Shown here in pieces: positions 18,812-28,800 of a stretch of 64,000 nucleotides of DNA. Below the pieces are notes generated by a model, which was not told the DNA's origin, did not search any database, and saw only the letters and a program-made list of their open reading frames with translations. The DNA is from Tunturiibacter gelidiferens (GTDB lineage: Bacteria; Acidobacteriota; Terriglobia; Terriglobales; Acidobacteriaceae): positions 310,001-374,000 of the forward strand of contig NZ_JACHEB010000003.1 in the NCBI RefSeq assembly GCF_014201335.1, written 5' to 3'. Within the stretch, counting starts at the first letter, position 1. The number at the start of each line of letters is the position of its first letter. Made by a program: the position numbers and the translations under genes.

Positions 18812-18858
18812 TTGACTCATCTCCTTTAATGCTTATAACTTGTCAGGAAAGCTTTTCT
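18812..18858 (+). promoter_or_regulatory. araA promoter with overlapping LacI-type operator
   Basis: TTGACT (18812-18817), 16 bases and TATAAC (18834-18839) form a plausible promoter for araA. AGGAAAGCTTTTCT (18845-18858), an imperfect palindrome sharing the AAAGCTTTTC core with the araB operator, lies at the expected transcription start. araA may thus be transcribed on its own as well as by read-through from araD, under the same repressor. Confidence 0.6.
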
Positions 18859-18925
18859 GGCAAAAATTTGGTTTTCCTCACTTCAAAATTGAACGTCTCG
18901 AGCCGCAAGCCTTAGAGGGGGAGCT

Positions 18926-20380
18926 GTGAAAGTCTCAAAGAGTCTCAAAATCTGGTTTGTTACAGGCAGTCAACACCTATATGGAGAAGAGGCGCTCACG
19001 CAAGTAGCGAACAATTCAAGAGAGATCGCCGGTTCCCTCAACGCCGGATCTATCATTCCCTACGAGATCTTTCATAAACCGACGGTAACAACTGCCGAAG
19101 AGGTCAAAGCTCTCTGCCGGGAAGCAAACGCCGATGAATCCTGCCTTGGTCTCGTGCTTTGGATGCATACCTTCTCGCCGGCAAAGATGTGGATCGCCGG
19201 CCTGATTGCGCTCAACAAGCCGATCCTGCACCTTCACACGCAGTTTAATCTCGCTTTGCCTTGGTCTTCCATCGACATGGATTTCATGAATCTCCATCAG
19301 GCCGCGCATGGAGACCGCGAATTTGGCTTCATCACGGCACGATTGAAGTTGGCCCGGAAGGTGGTCGTAGGTTTCTGGCAGGATCCCAATACGGTGCTTG
19401 AGATCGCCGCCTGGACGAGAGCGGCTGCGGGCTGGCATGAATCGCAAAGTCTGAAGGTCGCTCGCTTCGGGGACAATATGCGGGAAGTCGCAGTCACCGA
19501 AGGTGACAAAGTCGCGGCTCAAGCCCAACTGGGATACAGCGTGAATGGTTACGGAGTCGCCGATCTTGTGGAAAGGATTCAGCAGAGCTCCGAGACGGAG
19601 GTGTCAAGACTTGTAGATGCCTACCGCGAAGATTACTCCATTGCCAAAGAGCATGATCATCCGGAGGCTCTGCGCGCTGCTGCAAGAATCGAGCTGGGAC
19701 TTCGCGGTTTTCTGACCGAGGGCGGCTTCGGTGCGTTCACCGATACCTTTCAGGATCTGCATGGCCTCGACCAACTGCCTGGCATAGCGGTTCAACGATT
19801 GATGGCGGATGGATTCGGTTTTGCTGGAGAAGGGGATTGGAAGACAGCCGCGCTGGTACGGACCATGAAGGTTATGGCCCTGGGCCTATCTGGAGGCACC
19901 TCCTTCATGGAGGACTACACCTACGATTTCAGCGGCACGCCGAAAGTCTTGGGTTCGCACATGCTCGAGATCTGTCCTTCCATCGCAGCCGGGAAGCCAT
20001 CGCTGGAGGTGCACCCGTTAGGAATCGGAGGCAAGGCCGATCCTGTCCGGCTCGTCTTTACGGCTCCCTCAGGCCCTGCCGTCGTTGCCTCTCTCGTTGA
20101 TATGGGCGATCGCTTCCGAATGATCGTCAACGAGGTGGACGTGATCCAGCCTGAGCAGCCGCTTCCCAAGCTGCCCGTAGCACGTGCCGTATGGGTGCCT
20201 AGACCAAGTCTTAAAATTGCTGCTGCAGCCTGGATCTATGCGGGAGGAGCCCATCACACAAGCTTTAGTCAGTCCCTAACCCTCGAACACCTTGAAGACT
20301 TTGCAGAAATTGCGGGCATCGAGGTGGTCGTCATCGACTCGGAGACTCGCATACGAAACTTCCGCAGCCAACTCCGGTAA
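18926..20380 (+). CDS. araA: L-arabinose isomerase
   Basis: A 484-residue isomerase converting L-arabinose to L-ribulose, the first step of the pathway. The GTG start at 18926 is preceded by a strong GAGGGGGA ribosome site. Residues matching the catalytic set of the E. coli enzyme are visible: Glu in [12 protein letters not shown], Glu in [10 protein letters not shown], His in [11 protein letters not shown] and His in [10 protein letters not shown], which hold the manganese ion and substrate. The N-terminal [13 protein letters not shown] motif is also typical. It is the last catabolic gene of the locus, followed by a hairpin and the LacI regulator gene. Confidence 0.94.
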   Translation: MKVSKSLKIWFVTGSQHLYGEEALTQVANNSREIAGSLNAGSIIPYEIFHKPTVTTAEEVKALCREANADESCLGLVLWMHTFSPAKMWIAGLIALNKPILHLHTQFNLALPWSSIDMDFMNLHQAAHGDREFGFITARLKLARKVVVGFWQDPNTVLEIAAWTRAAAGWHESQSLKVARFGDNMREVAVTEGDKVAAQAQLGYSVNGYGVADLVERIQQSSETEVSRLVDAYREDYSIAKEHDHPEALRAAARIELGLRGFLTEGGFGAFTDTFQDLHGLDQLPGIAVQRLMADGFGFAGEGDWKTAALVRTMKVMALGLSGGTSFMEDYTYDFSGTPKVLGSHMLEICPSIAAGKPSLEVHPLGIGGKADPVRLVFTAPSGPAVVASLVDMGDRFRMIVNEVDVIQPEQPLPKLPVARAVWVPRPSLKIAAAAWIYAGGAHHTSFSQSLTLEHLEDFAEIAGIEVVVIDSETRIRNFRSQLR

Positions 20381-20416
20381 CGATTCTTGTGCCTCTAATC
20401 GCCCAGACTCCTAATG

Positions 20417-20444
20417 GAGCCTTGTCTTCTGAAAGACAGGGCTC
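20417..20444. terminator. Strong hairpin between araA and the LacI gene
   Basis: GAGCCTTGTCTT and AAGACAGGGCTC form a 12-pair stem (one T-G pair) closed by the four-base loop CTGA. No T-run follows, so it is not a standard intrinsic terminator. It may stabilise the araA transcript end or slow read-through into the regulator gene. Confidence 0.5.
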
Positions 20445-20483
20445 GTGGCGTAGAGTACTTAACGTAGACGGAGGCTTACTGAC

Positions 20484-21584
20484 TTGCCCGCATCGAAGAG
20501 TATCTCTCGGCCGAAAACACCTATCCCACGGTCCTCCAAAGGGACCAAACGGGGCATCCACGCTGTTGCGGAACGTGCTGGCGTTTCTATCGCCACGGTC
20601 TCAAGAGTAATGAATGGCGTCACAAACGTCGATGCAAAGCTCGCGCGTAAAGTTTGGAAAGCCGTTTCTGAAACGGAGTACGTTCCGAATCGCCACGCTC
20701 AGGCTTTAATCTCCGGCCGCACCCGTCTCATCGGCCTTCTGGTCCCCGATATCATGAATCCATTCTTCCCCGAGTTGATCCATGGATTCGAACAGGCAGC
20801 GACCGCTCAGGGCTTTGGAATCCTGATTGGCTCGACTCACGATGTAGCCAGTGAGACCGAAGATTGGGCAAGACGAATGTTGGAGCACGGTGTCGAAGGA
20901 CTGGCACTCCTCACCTTCAAAGAAGAGGATCCTCATCTCTACGATCTTCTAAAGAAGACGCCGATGGTTCAAATAGAAGCTGGTAAAACACCGGACGGGC
21001 CCGAAATCATCGCAGTAGACTACGAAACCGGCATTCGCCAGGCGGTGCAGCACCTAGCCGCGCTCGGACATCGCGACATTGTTTTCGCGGCCGGATCGCC
21101 CGATAACTTCACTGCCGAACTTCGTCGAACCTGCTTTAGGAAAGCGATGCGCGAGATCGGAATTGTGGTTACCAATGCGATCTTCGACGAGGATCACACG
21201 CTAGAGGGCGGCATCGCGGCAGCGAATAAAATCCTCGGGCGAAAGATCCTTCCCACCGCCATGATCTGCTCCAACGACCTCATGGCTATCGGAGCCCTTA
21301 AAATTCTGCACTCCAGAGGTCTCGACGTCCCGAAAGACATGTCTCTGATTGGTCTAGACGATATTCATCTCGCGGAGTTTACTTCCCCTCCGCTCACGAC
21401 GGTTCGAATTCCTCGTACACAACTTGCCGAAGCATGTTTTGATCTACTCTTCCGAAAACTAAGGCCGTACGAGGACGCGCCTACGAGACAAATTGTGTCT
21501 ACATACCTTGTGATTCGAGAATCGACCGGATTTCCTCCTCATGCTTTACAGGCTGCGCCCGCCAAGGGTAAAGCACGATTATAA
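20484..21584 (+). CDS. LacI-family transcriptional regulator, probable arabinose-locus repressor
   Basis: A 366-residue regulator with an N-terminal HTH (HAVAERAGVSIATVSRVMNG), the hinge helix YVPNRHAQALISGRT and a periplasmic-binding-like effector domain (LIGLLVPDIMNPFFPELIHG to LIGLDDIHLAEFTSPPLTTV). The frame starts at a TTG at 20484 with GGAGG eight bases upstream; the extra 20 basic residues before the HTH are unusual. LacI proteins bind 14-20 base palindromes, and GAAAAGCTTTTC sites lie at both ara promoters. It is therefore the obvious candidate to repress araB and araA in the absence of arabinose or a derivative. That link is inferred from position. Confidence 0.88.
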   Translation: MPASKSISRPKTPIPRSSKGTKRGIHAVAERAGVSIATVSRVMNGVTNVDAKLARKVWKAVSETEYVPNRHAQALISGRTRLIGLLVPDIMNPFFPELIHGFEQAATAQGFGILIGSTHDVASETEDWARRMLEHGVEGLALLTFKEEDPHLYDLLKKTPMVQIEAGKTPDGPEIIAVDYETGIRQAVQHLAALGHRDIVFAAGSPDNFTAELRRTCFRKAMREIGIVVTNAIFDEDHTLEGGIAAANKILGRKILPTAMICSNDLMAIGALKILHSRGLDVPKDMSLIGLDDIHLAEFTSPPLTTVRIPRTQLAEACFDLLFRKLRPYEDAPTRQIVSTYLVIRESTGFPPHALQAAPAKGKARL

Positions 21585-22083
21585 AAGCCGCATGTCCGCG
21601 ATCCGAGCGATCGTAGAGCCGAACAAGGCTCGCTTGAAGGGACAGCTGCCTGTTCGCCTACTCTCAGAACCGCCCCCGCCGCCGTACCTGCTATGACTTG
21701 CTTGACGAGAGGAGGATCAGCCAGAGTAACGGGTTTATTGCCGCGCCATGTAGGGCGATGTGGACACATGGAGAAGATGGATTGCGGCCGGACTGAAGTT
21801 GGGACAGATGCTCATTGAGCGGCAGCAAAGAGCCTCGTCGGGTTCCGACCGGGTCAATCAAAAGCCGCATGAAGCGAGGCATTTAGATAGGCGACGAGAA
21901 GTCGACATCTATCGCAGCAATACGCAAGACCGTTGCACGCCGATGTGAAGCGGTTAGGTGAAACCGAGAATTGCTCAGATCATGAGGTAATCGAGCGGGC
22001 CCTCTCCATCTTTTGATCGATACCGTTCCGCAATCATCGGTCTTATACTCGTGCGGTCGAAATCATTTCTCCGAGGGAAACGA
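21585..22083. other. Non-coding gap, nothing recognised
   Basis: About 500 bases between the LacI gene and the Fe-S protein gene. Short open frames on both strands show no recognisable domain, and I see no tRNA, terminator or clear repeat. It could hold eroded coding DNA. Confidence 0.4.
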
Positions 22084-23073
22084 GTGAACAATCAAACGAA
22101 TCCGAGGCGTCCGAGACGAGGCAGCTACAGGCCCAAATCGGAAACCCTGGCGCTGCTTAAGACTTCAGGCAACACAATCAACGGCGTGGGAGAGACAAAG
22201 CCTCGCAGGCCCTCCCCGTTCTTCTGGCATCCACCGCATCAGCACCCTTGGGGTGCATTGCAGATCGTAGCGCGCGAGAACTCTCGTAAATGTCCCGGCT
22301 CAGCCGAGGCGTTTCAAGCGGCATACACCTATCCGGAATTGATTCCTATCGCCGACACCCGCAACGAGGCTACGGGCGAGCAACTTACCGCAGAGCTGAT
22401 CAGCTTTGCGCTTGCCCACGAGGCTGATGGCGTGGGTATCACAGCCGTGGATCCTCTTTATGTCTTCGAGGGCTATGCAATCACCGAGCCGTGGGTTGTA
22501 GTGCTTGCCCTCGCTCACAACTACGAACGGCTCAAGGAAGTCCCTTCCGACGAGACAAATGGCGTGGGTGTCTGCGACGTTGGCGACCAGTACGCAAAAG
22601 GAACGCGCTCTTCGTATGCGTTGGTGAACTGGATCCGCTCACAGGGTTATAGCGCTAACCCATATCCTGGCCCCTCAGCCAACGCTCTGGCGCTGATCCC
22701 GCCGGCGATCGCTGCGGGGCTCGGAGAGCTCGGCAAGCATGGATCGCTGATCAGTCGGTACTTTGGATCCGGCGTCCGTCTCGCCGGAGTCACAACCGAC
22801 ATGCCACTCATCGCCACCGGCCCCGATCGCTTCGGAGCGGATGAATTCTGCGCTACCTGTCAGGTCTGCACGACTGCGTGTCCGCCCGCCGCCATTGCCC
22901 CGCAAAAGCAAATGGTGCGCGGCGTGGAGCGTTGGTATGTTGACTTCGATAAGTGCATACCCTATTTCGTAGAAGCGGCTTCCTGCGGAATATGCATTGC
23001 AGAATGCCCATGGACGCGCCCAGAGGTGCGCCCGAAACTGCTCGCTACGATGGCACGTCGACTCGGTCAGTAA
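22084..23073 (+). CDS. Dicluster 4Fe-4S protein of the QueG/reductive dehalogenase-like superfamily
   Basis: A protein of about 329 residues with two ferredoxin-type cysteine groups near the C-terminus: CATCQVCTTACP (about 256-266) and C...SCGICIAECPW (about 291-308). The middle (ADGVGITAV, GYSANPYPGPSANALALIPP, GELGKHGSLIS) resembles the cobalamin-binding core shared by epoxyqueuosine reductase QueG and respiratory reductive dehalogenases. It lacks an obvious Tat signal and is shorter than true dehalogenases. I chose the GTG at 22084 because GAGGG lies just upstream; a GTG at 22051 is also open. An MFS permease follows after 52 bases, probably in one operon. The substrate is unknown; a cytoplasmic cobalamin-dependent reduction is a reasonable guess. 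Confidence 0.7.
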   Translation: MNNQTNPRRPRRGSYRPKSETLALLKTSGNTINGVGETKPRRPSPFFWHPPHQHPWGALQIVARENSRKCPGSAEAFQAAYTYPELIPIADTRNEATGEQLTAELISFALAHEADGVGITAVDPLYVFEGYAITEPWVVVLALAHNYERLKEVPSDETNGVGVCDVGDQYAKGTRSSYALVNWIRSQGYSANPYPGPSANALALIPPAIAAGLGELGKHGSLISRYFGSGVRLAGVTTDMPLIATGPDRFGADEFCATCQVCTTACPPAAIAPQKQMVRGVERWYVDFDKCIPYFVEAASCGICIAECPWTRPEVRPKLLATMARRLGQ

Positions 23074-23125
23074 GGCTCAGGTGAGACGATAAATTGGTCA
23101 ACTAGCTGGAGGACATGGCCAATCG

Positions 23126-24409
23126 ATGAACGAGACAACCACCCGACAAGCAGCGAACGAGAGCTCTCGTCACTACGTTGGATGGAGCGTGGTGGCTGGC
23201 GCGTTTACAGGAGTGATGGTTAGCTTTGCTCCGATCGTCCCGTACACCTTCAGCCTCTTCCTGAATCCGCTCCACGCGGCGTTTGGATGGAAGCGGGAAG
23301 CCATCGGTGGCACATTCGCAGTGGCGGCGATCACCGTCGCTCTGGTTTCTCCCGGCATTGGACTTCTGCTTGATCGCTTCCCACCCCGACGCATTATCCT
23401 ACCGTCGATCCTGATCTTCGCGCTGGCGCTCGCGTCGCTCAGCAGACTCGGACCAAACATCAGGCAGTTTTATTTCACATTTTTTGTGTTGGGACTGGTC
23501 GCCAATGGAACCGCGCAGTTCGCCTACGCGCGTACTGTTCTCTCGTGGTTTTACAAACACAGAGGACTTGCGCTCGCTGTAGTTCTCACCGGCAGTGGAG
23601 TTGGCTCAATCTTTATCCCGCCACTGATCCAACGGACGATCGTGCATCACGGATGGCGCAGCGCCTATTTGCTGCTGGGCGGCATCGCTCTGCTGGGCTT
23701 GCCCCTGACTGCGTTACTGGTGCGCAGCCGGCCCGATACGGTCGTAGCGCATAAAGACCACTCGTCTGCTGACGGCATGACTGTCGCCGCCGCACTTCGT
23801 ACTGGACCCTTCTGGATTTTGGCCTGCATCATCATGCTCTCGGCGTTCAGCGAAAATGGCCTAGTGACGAACGTGGCAGCGGTTCTCACCGAGCACAGGA
23901 TATTGGCGCAGAACGCTGCGCTCGCGCTTTCTGTACGCGGTGGCGCCGGCATCATTGGTCGACTATGCATCGGATTTCTCATCGACCGCTTCTCGCCGCA
24001 GCGCATTCAGACATTCGTTCTTCTGCTTTCGGCAGTGGGCGCTCTCATACTTGCTTTCGCGGGTACATCGCCCGTGGCGCTAATAGGAGCCGCTATCTTA
24101 GGCGTGGGTCTGGGCAGCGAGGCCGATGTCGCGCCGTATCTGCTCGCGCACTACTTTGGCCGCCGGGATTTCTCGGAAATGTACGGATTGACTTGGACAG
24201 CATATGCCATCGGCGGCGCAACAGGCCCCATGGCGATCGGACACTGGTACGATCGCGCAGGCTCCTATCAACCTCGTTTTATTGTGTATCTGGCTTGCGT
24301 GGCCTTTGCGGCCGCGGTGATGAGCCTGTTCTTGCGGCGCAGCCGGAAGCAAATCTCATACGATCCGGGCATAATGACTTCGGCAGTCGCGATTCCCCTC
24401 GAAGACTAG
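23126..24409 (+). CDS. MFS transporter (oxalate/formate or monocarboxylate-type)
   Basis: A 427-residue permease with about 12 hydrophobic segments. It carries the major facilitator loop motif after helix 2 (GLLLDRFPPRRIILPS) and again in the second half (GFLIDRFSPQRIQTF). The sequence style (GWSVVAGAF, then FSLFLNPLHAAFGWKRE) is that of the oxalate/formate antiporter and monocarboxylate permease group. It most likely imports or exports a small organic acid. Co-transcription with the upstream Fe-S protein suggests they handle the same compound, but nothing in the sequence names it. Confidence 0.85.
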   Translation: MNETTTRQAANESSRHYVGWSVVAGAFTGVMVSFAPIVPYTFSLFLNPLHAAFGWKREAIGGTFAVAAITVALVSPGIGLLLDRFPPRRIILPSILIFALALASLSRLGPNIRQFYFTFFVLGLVANGTAQFAYARTVLSWFYKHRGLALAVVLTGSGVGSIFIPPLIQRTIVHHGWRSAYLLLGGIALLGLPLTALLVRSRPDTVVAHKDHSSADGMTVAAALRTGPFWILACIIMLSAFSENGLVTNVAAVLTEHRILAQNAALALSVRGGAGIIGRLCIGFLIDRFSPQRIQTFVLLLSAVGALILAFAGTSPVALIGAAILGVGLGSEADVAPYLLAHYFGRRDFSEMYGLTWTAYAIGGATGPMAIGHWYDRAGSYQPRFIVYLACVAFAAAVMSLFLRRSRKQISYDPGIMTSAVAIPLED

Positions 24410-24718
24410 CCATGTATCGACTCATTCCTTCGGTGGATTAAGTACTTAAACTCGGGACGAACGCGCAATATACTGTCGCACGAGGAGAGGGGAAGCCTCC
24501 CAATCTGCGAACAGGCGGTGAATCGCGAGTCCGCCTCCAAGGGCCAGCCATATCGTCCAGACAAGCAACGCAATGGTTAGGTTGAAGCGGAGCGCGCTTC
24601 TGTTCGGTATTTTCTGGTCCAGGACTACTCGGTTTGTCGCGGAGGGTTTCGGTGTACTACTCGACATGCGCGGGTGATCTCCGATTTTTTCACCAATCAA
24701 GGATTTGGATAAGGCTAA

Positions 24719-24890
24719 GCGGTCGCGCTGACCATGGTCTTCGGCTCCCTGGTGGGCGGAGGCACCAGCGAAGGTGGGGGCGCGATCGCATTCCCAATCT
24801 TTACGAAACTGCTCCACATTGCCCCGCGTGATGCCCACAATTTTTCCCTCGCAATCCAAAGCGTTGGCATGGAACCGTTGACCGAAGCTG
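24719..24890 (+). pseudogene. TauE/SafE sulfite-exporter-like permease fragment
   Basis: A short stretch reads VALTMVFGSLVGGGTSEG and continues AIAFPIFTKLLHIAPRDAHN, then FSLAIQSVGM, the first-helix region of TauE/SafE-family permeases. Upstream in frame there is a stop at 24716 and downstream the similarity stops abruptly. Only about 55 residues of a protein of 250 or more remain. It is a relic with no likely function. A minus-strand open frame covering it (24446-24913) also contains one hydrophobic helix, but I cannot support it as a gene. Confidence 0.6.
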
Positions 24891-24947
24891 CTCGCTACAA
24901 TGGCCCGGCGCATGGGGCAGGTATAGGATCACATTATGGCAACGGTG

Positions 24948-25532
24948 CTAGCTTGTAACCATCGCGGTTGCTGATTCGGTGACCGCAGAGTAGCCATTCT
25001 CCACGATCCTGGCGGCATTGGCGCGGTAGACATCCAATTGTTCAGGAGCCCAGGTGCCGAGCCCATCTACATAGCGGTTACACATACAGAAGAGAGCGGC
25101 GATCAGAACTGTATCGTGAATCTCCAGGTCCGTGGCGCCCGCAGCACGTGCATCAGCTATGTTATCTTCGCCCACGTACTTGCCTCCCTGCTGCACTTTG
25201 CCGGCAATGTTCAACAGGGCCTTCATCTTTGGAGAGATTTCGGCGTTCGCCCAATCTGTTTTGACAGTCTGTACCAGTTTCTCGTCCTGGCCAAGTTGTG
25301 CCGCCGCGACAGCCCCGTGAATCGTCTGACAGAAAAAGCAATCGTTGCGCCAAGAAACGTGAGTAGCGATCAACTCCCGCTCGCCGCGACTCAGAGTGCT
25401 ATCACCTCTTAGGAGTACGTTAGCGAGTTCGTTGATAGGTGCGGCTGTTTCAGGACGAAAAGTCATTAGTCCAACGATGCCAGGAAACTCGCGCCCTAAC
25501 TCAGCTGCTGTAGGTAATTTGATGTATGCCAT
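24948..25532 (-). CDS. AhpD/carboxymuconolactone decarboxylase-family protein
   Basis: A 194-residue protein of the AhpD-like superfamily. The redox/proton-relay motif CFFCQTIHG (about residues 85-93) and the following helix are typical, as is the preceding RGERELIATHVSWRND. Proteins of this type are thiol-dependent peroxidase partners or decarboxylases. The exact substrate cannot be read from the sequence. It is on the opposite strand to its neighbours, ends close to the TauE fragment and seems to be a stand-alone gene. Confidence 0.85.
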   Translation of the reverse strand: MAYIKLPTAAELGREFPGIVGLMTFRPETAAPINELANVLLRGDSTLSRGERELIATHVSWRNDCFFCQTIHGAVAAAQLGQDEKLVQTVKTDWANAEISPKMKALLNIAGKVQQGGKYVGEDNIADARAAGATDLEIHDTVLIAALFCMCNRYVDGLGTWAPEQLDVYRANAARIVENGYSAVTESATAMVTS

Positions 25533-25853
25533 TTGTCGTAGCTCTCCAGAAGTTCATATAGTCTGGGTCAACTCAAGCCTGATCCAGCGCGATAATGAGA
25601 CTACTCGCATGTAGTTGCATAACGCCTCGCCCAAAAGTTTGAGAACGATCTCCTCCCTATGGAGTCTTGTCGGCTTGGTCTTATTTATCGATGATCTATG
25701 GAAGTCAACACATGTTGCTGAGACGCCCGCCTACTCAAACTGGTCCACTTTAAAGAGCCACCTTCCTGAGTCAGGCTGAGTGATAAATTCAGCAAAAAAT
25801 GGGCCTTTTAGCGTCCAGAAATTCAACTTGCAACTTTTTCATGAGAGCCGGCG
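25533..25853. other. Non-coding gap upstream of the TonB receptor gene
   Basis: About 320 bases between two divergently read genes. It must hold both promoters, but I see no clear -35/-10 pair and no copy of the GAAAAGCTTTTC operator found in the arabinose locus. Confidence 0.4.
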
Positions 25854-28800
25854 ATGACAAAAAAACGCTTCATCGAACCAATTCTGTATCTATTCACAAT
25901 CGTCTGTGTCTTGCTTTTTCAATCGTCATCTCTTCACGCGCAACAGCTCGCGACATTGAGTGTTAGTGTCTCGGATCTTACAGCCAGAGTCGTCCCGGGA
26001 GCGCATGTCACGCTTACTAATTCGGGCACGGGGCTGACGCGGACCCAGATTACAGATCATGCGGGCGTCGTTGTGGTAACCGCGCTCTCAGCGGGCGACT
26101 ACCTGGTAACTGTGAGAGCGGATGGATTCAGCGACTATGAGCAGCCACTTACGCTCACGGTAGGCCAAGTCGCATCCCTCACAACGCGGCTTGGGGTTGC
26201 CGCAGTGAAACAGACAGTCGCTGTTTTCGATTCCTCCGCCAGCACGGTCGACACAGAAAAGACCGAGTCGAGTCAAGTCATCCGACCTCGTCAGATTACC
26301 GATCTTCCAAGCGCAGGTCGCGACTTCGTTGATTTCGTATTGCTTACTCCAACGGCAAATGTAGGTCGAAGCACGGCGACAGCGGCACAATCCCCTTTTC
26401 TCGAAACTGTACTTCAACTCAGCTTCGGCGGTCTCCGCGAGACACACAGCGTTTTCTTCGGACTAGATGGCACAGACTATTCAGTGAGTCTCTCCGGGGT
26501 TCAGCGTGCTAGTCCCTCGCTTGATTGGGTGCAGGAGTTCCGTGTCGTAGATGGTCCCTACGCAGGCGATAACGGCCGCAACCTCGGTGCGCTCGTGAGT
26601 ACGATCACGAAATCGGGCACGAACGATGTTCACGGGGCAATCTACGAATACTTGCGCAACAATGTACTCGATGCAAACAATCCTCTTTCCGCTCCAGGTC
26701 TCAACGCTCTTCGAGTAAACCAGTTTGGAGGCGACGTAGGAGGTCCGATCCGTCATTCGAAGACCTTCTATTTCACTGGATATGAAGGTCAGCGACGTGC
26801 AGCCGCGCCTACCTTCTCGACCTTTATCCTGGGGTGTCTGGATACACCCGGCTGCATGGGGCCGGGCACTCCGAGCATCAACCAGGTTAAGGAACAGTTT
26901 GGGCTTCAACCGGAGCATCTGAACTCCGTGCTGGAAGTCGATAACTACGACAAGGCCATCGGAAAGATCACGCAGATCTTCAATGAGAAGAATGTTCTCA
27001 ATGCAGGCTATATCTTTAGCGATGATCGCAAGGAGGGCGCTCCCACCGCTGCCCCCGGCCAGGGCTTACCTTCCACATATCGCAATAACCCTGTTCGAGA
27101 TCAAACTCTCTACGGAAACTATGTTAGTCTCGTCAACTCAAAGTGGACTTCAGAGAGTATCCTCGACTTCGGTAATCGGGTCTTCCACCTGACACCTACA
27201 GGTGCGGGCTTCGAGCCGACCTTGAATGTTTCGGACACGTTGGTCAGCGGCGGATTTACCGGCAGCGTTTCGTATTACAAAGAGCAACACCTGGAAGCTC
27301 AGGAAAATGTGACCTACATTCGAGGAGCACATTCGTTCAAGTTCGGCGGCGGTTTCGAGCCAGTCTGGGTAGCTGCAGATACTACGTTTTTTAGCCCAGG
27401 AGCCGCCATCTTCACTCCACAAAGCTTTTTCGGAGCGGGGGAGTTTGCAGGGCCGCCATTCGGTCCGGGCACCCCGGTCCAATTCCTCTTTCTTCAACCG
27501 CGCTCCTATTTCGGGCAACAGATCCCAAATCGTCCACTGCCGTTTTCCGGGTCCCTCTATGCGGGAGATGCCGCTCCATCGTTTGTTGATGCTACAAGTC
27601 TTAAATTCTGGCATCGGCTGGCAAATTTCTACGGGCAAGATCAGTGGAAAGTGACCCCGGACCTTTCATTGACGCTGGGGTTGCGCTACGACTTCGACAT
27701 CTTTCCATCTGCAACCGACGTACACGTCATCGGCAAGCTAAACCCGACAAACTATGACAATGTGCAGCCGCGCGTGGGCTTGGCCTACGCTGCCAATGGA
27801 GGTAAGCAGATCATTCGTGCTGGCTTCGGTCTCTTCAGAGGACCGTGGGACTACAGTGACTTGATGGTCGGTTGGCAGGGCGCCTCCGCATTCACCAATA
27901 TGAACAACACGTTGGTTCCCGATTTTCAGGATCCTGCCAATGGTGTGGTCGGCCTTGGTCAGTCGGGAGTCGTTGGTGTCTCTGGACCGTTCCTCGCTTC
28001 TCAGGCGTTCCGCAATTTTGCCACATCGGGGATCTATCCCTCCCCTCGGATTCTTCAGCAGTTTCCCCTCGGTTACATCCAGCGCAAGTTCCCGAATCCC
28101 TATTCTGAACAAGCCAGCATTGAGGTGGAGAGTCAATTAGGACATGGCTGGATCCTGACCGAAGGCTATCAGTACATCCACGCACTAAAGCTTCCTGTCT
28201 ATCTCAGCGTTAACGGAACACCCGATGGAACACTACCCGACGGCCGCCAATTCTTTATACCAGCCGACCCGCGCTTTGGCTTTGCTCTGATCGCTACGCC
28301 GACCGGATTCTCCGTCTACAACGGAGGCATTGTAAGCGTGCGCAAAAACTTTGCAGACCATTACAGTGTGCTTGCCAATTACACCTACTCGAAATCAATT
28401 GACATCGCGACTGATGTGCAGCTAACGAGTACTCCGCAAAATTATCTCGACCCTAATGGCGATCGCTCTGTCGGCGATAATGATGTCCGTCATCGCTTCG
28501 TGCTGTCCCTCCTCGCGGAAAGTCCGACGGAGTGGCCGCTCCTTCTGCGCAACTTCAAGCTATCCCTGCTAAATACGATACAGAGTCCACGCTACTTTTC
28601 CATCCTGGCGGGATTCGATGTCAACGGAGACGGGTTCCCTTTCTCCGATCGAACCGGAACTGTGGGGCGCAATTCTTACCGTGGCGCGTCGTACTACGAT
28701 ACCGATGTGCGGTTGCAGCGAGTCTTTCACATAACCGAGCGTATTTCGAGCGAGGCAAGCATCGAAGCCTTCAACCTGTTCAATCACGTGAACGTCCAAA

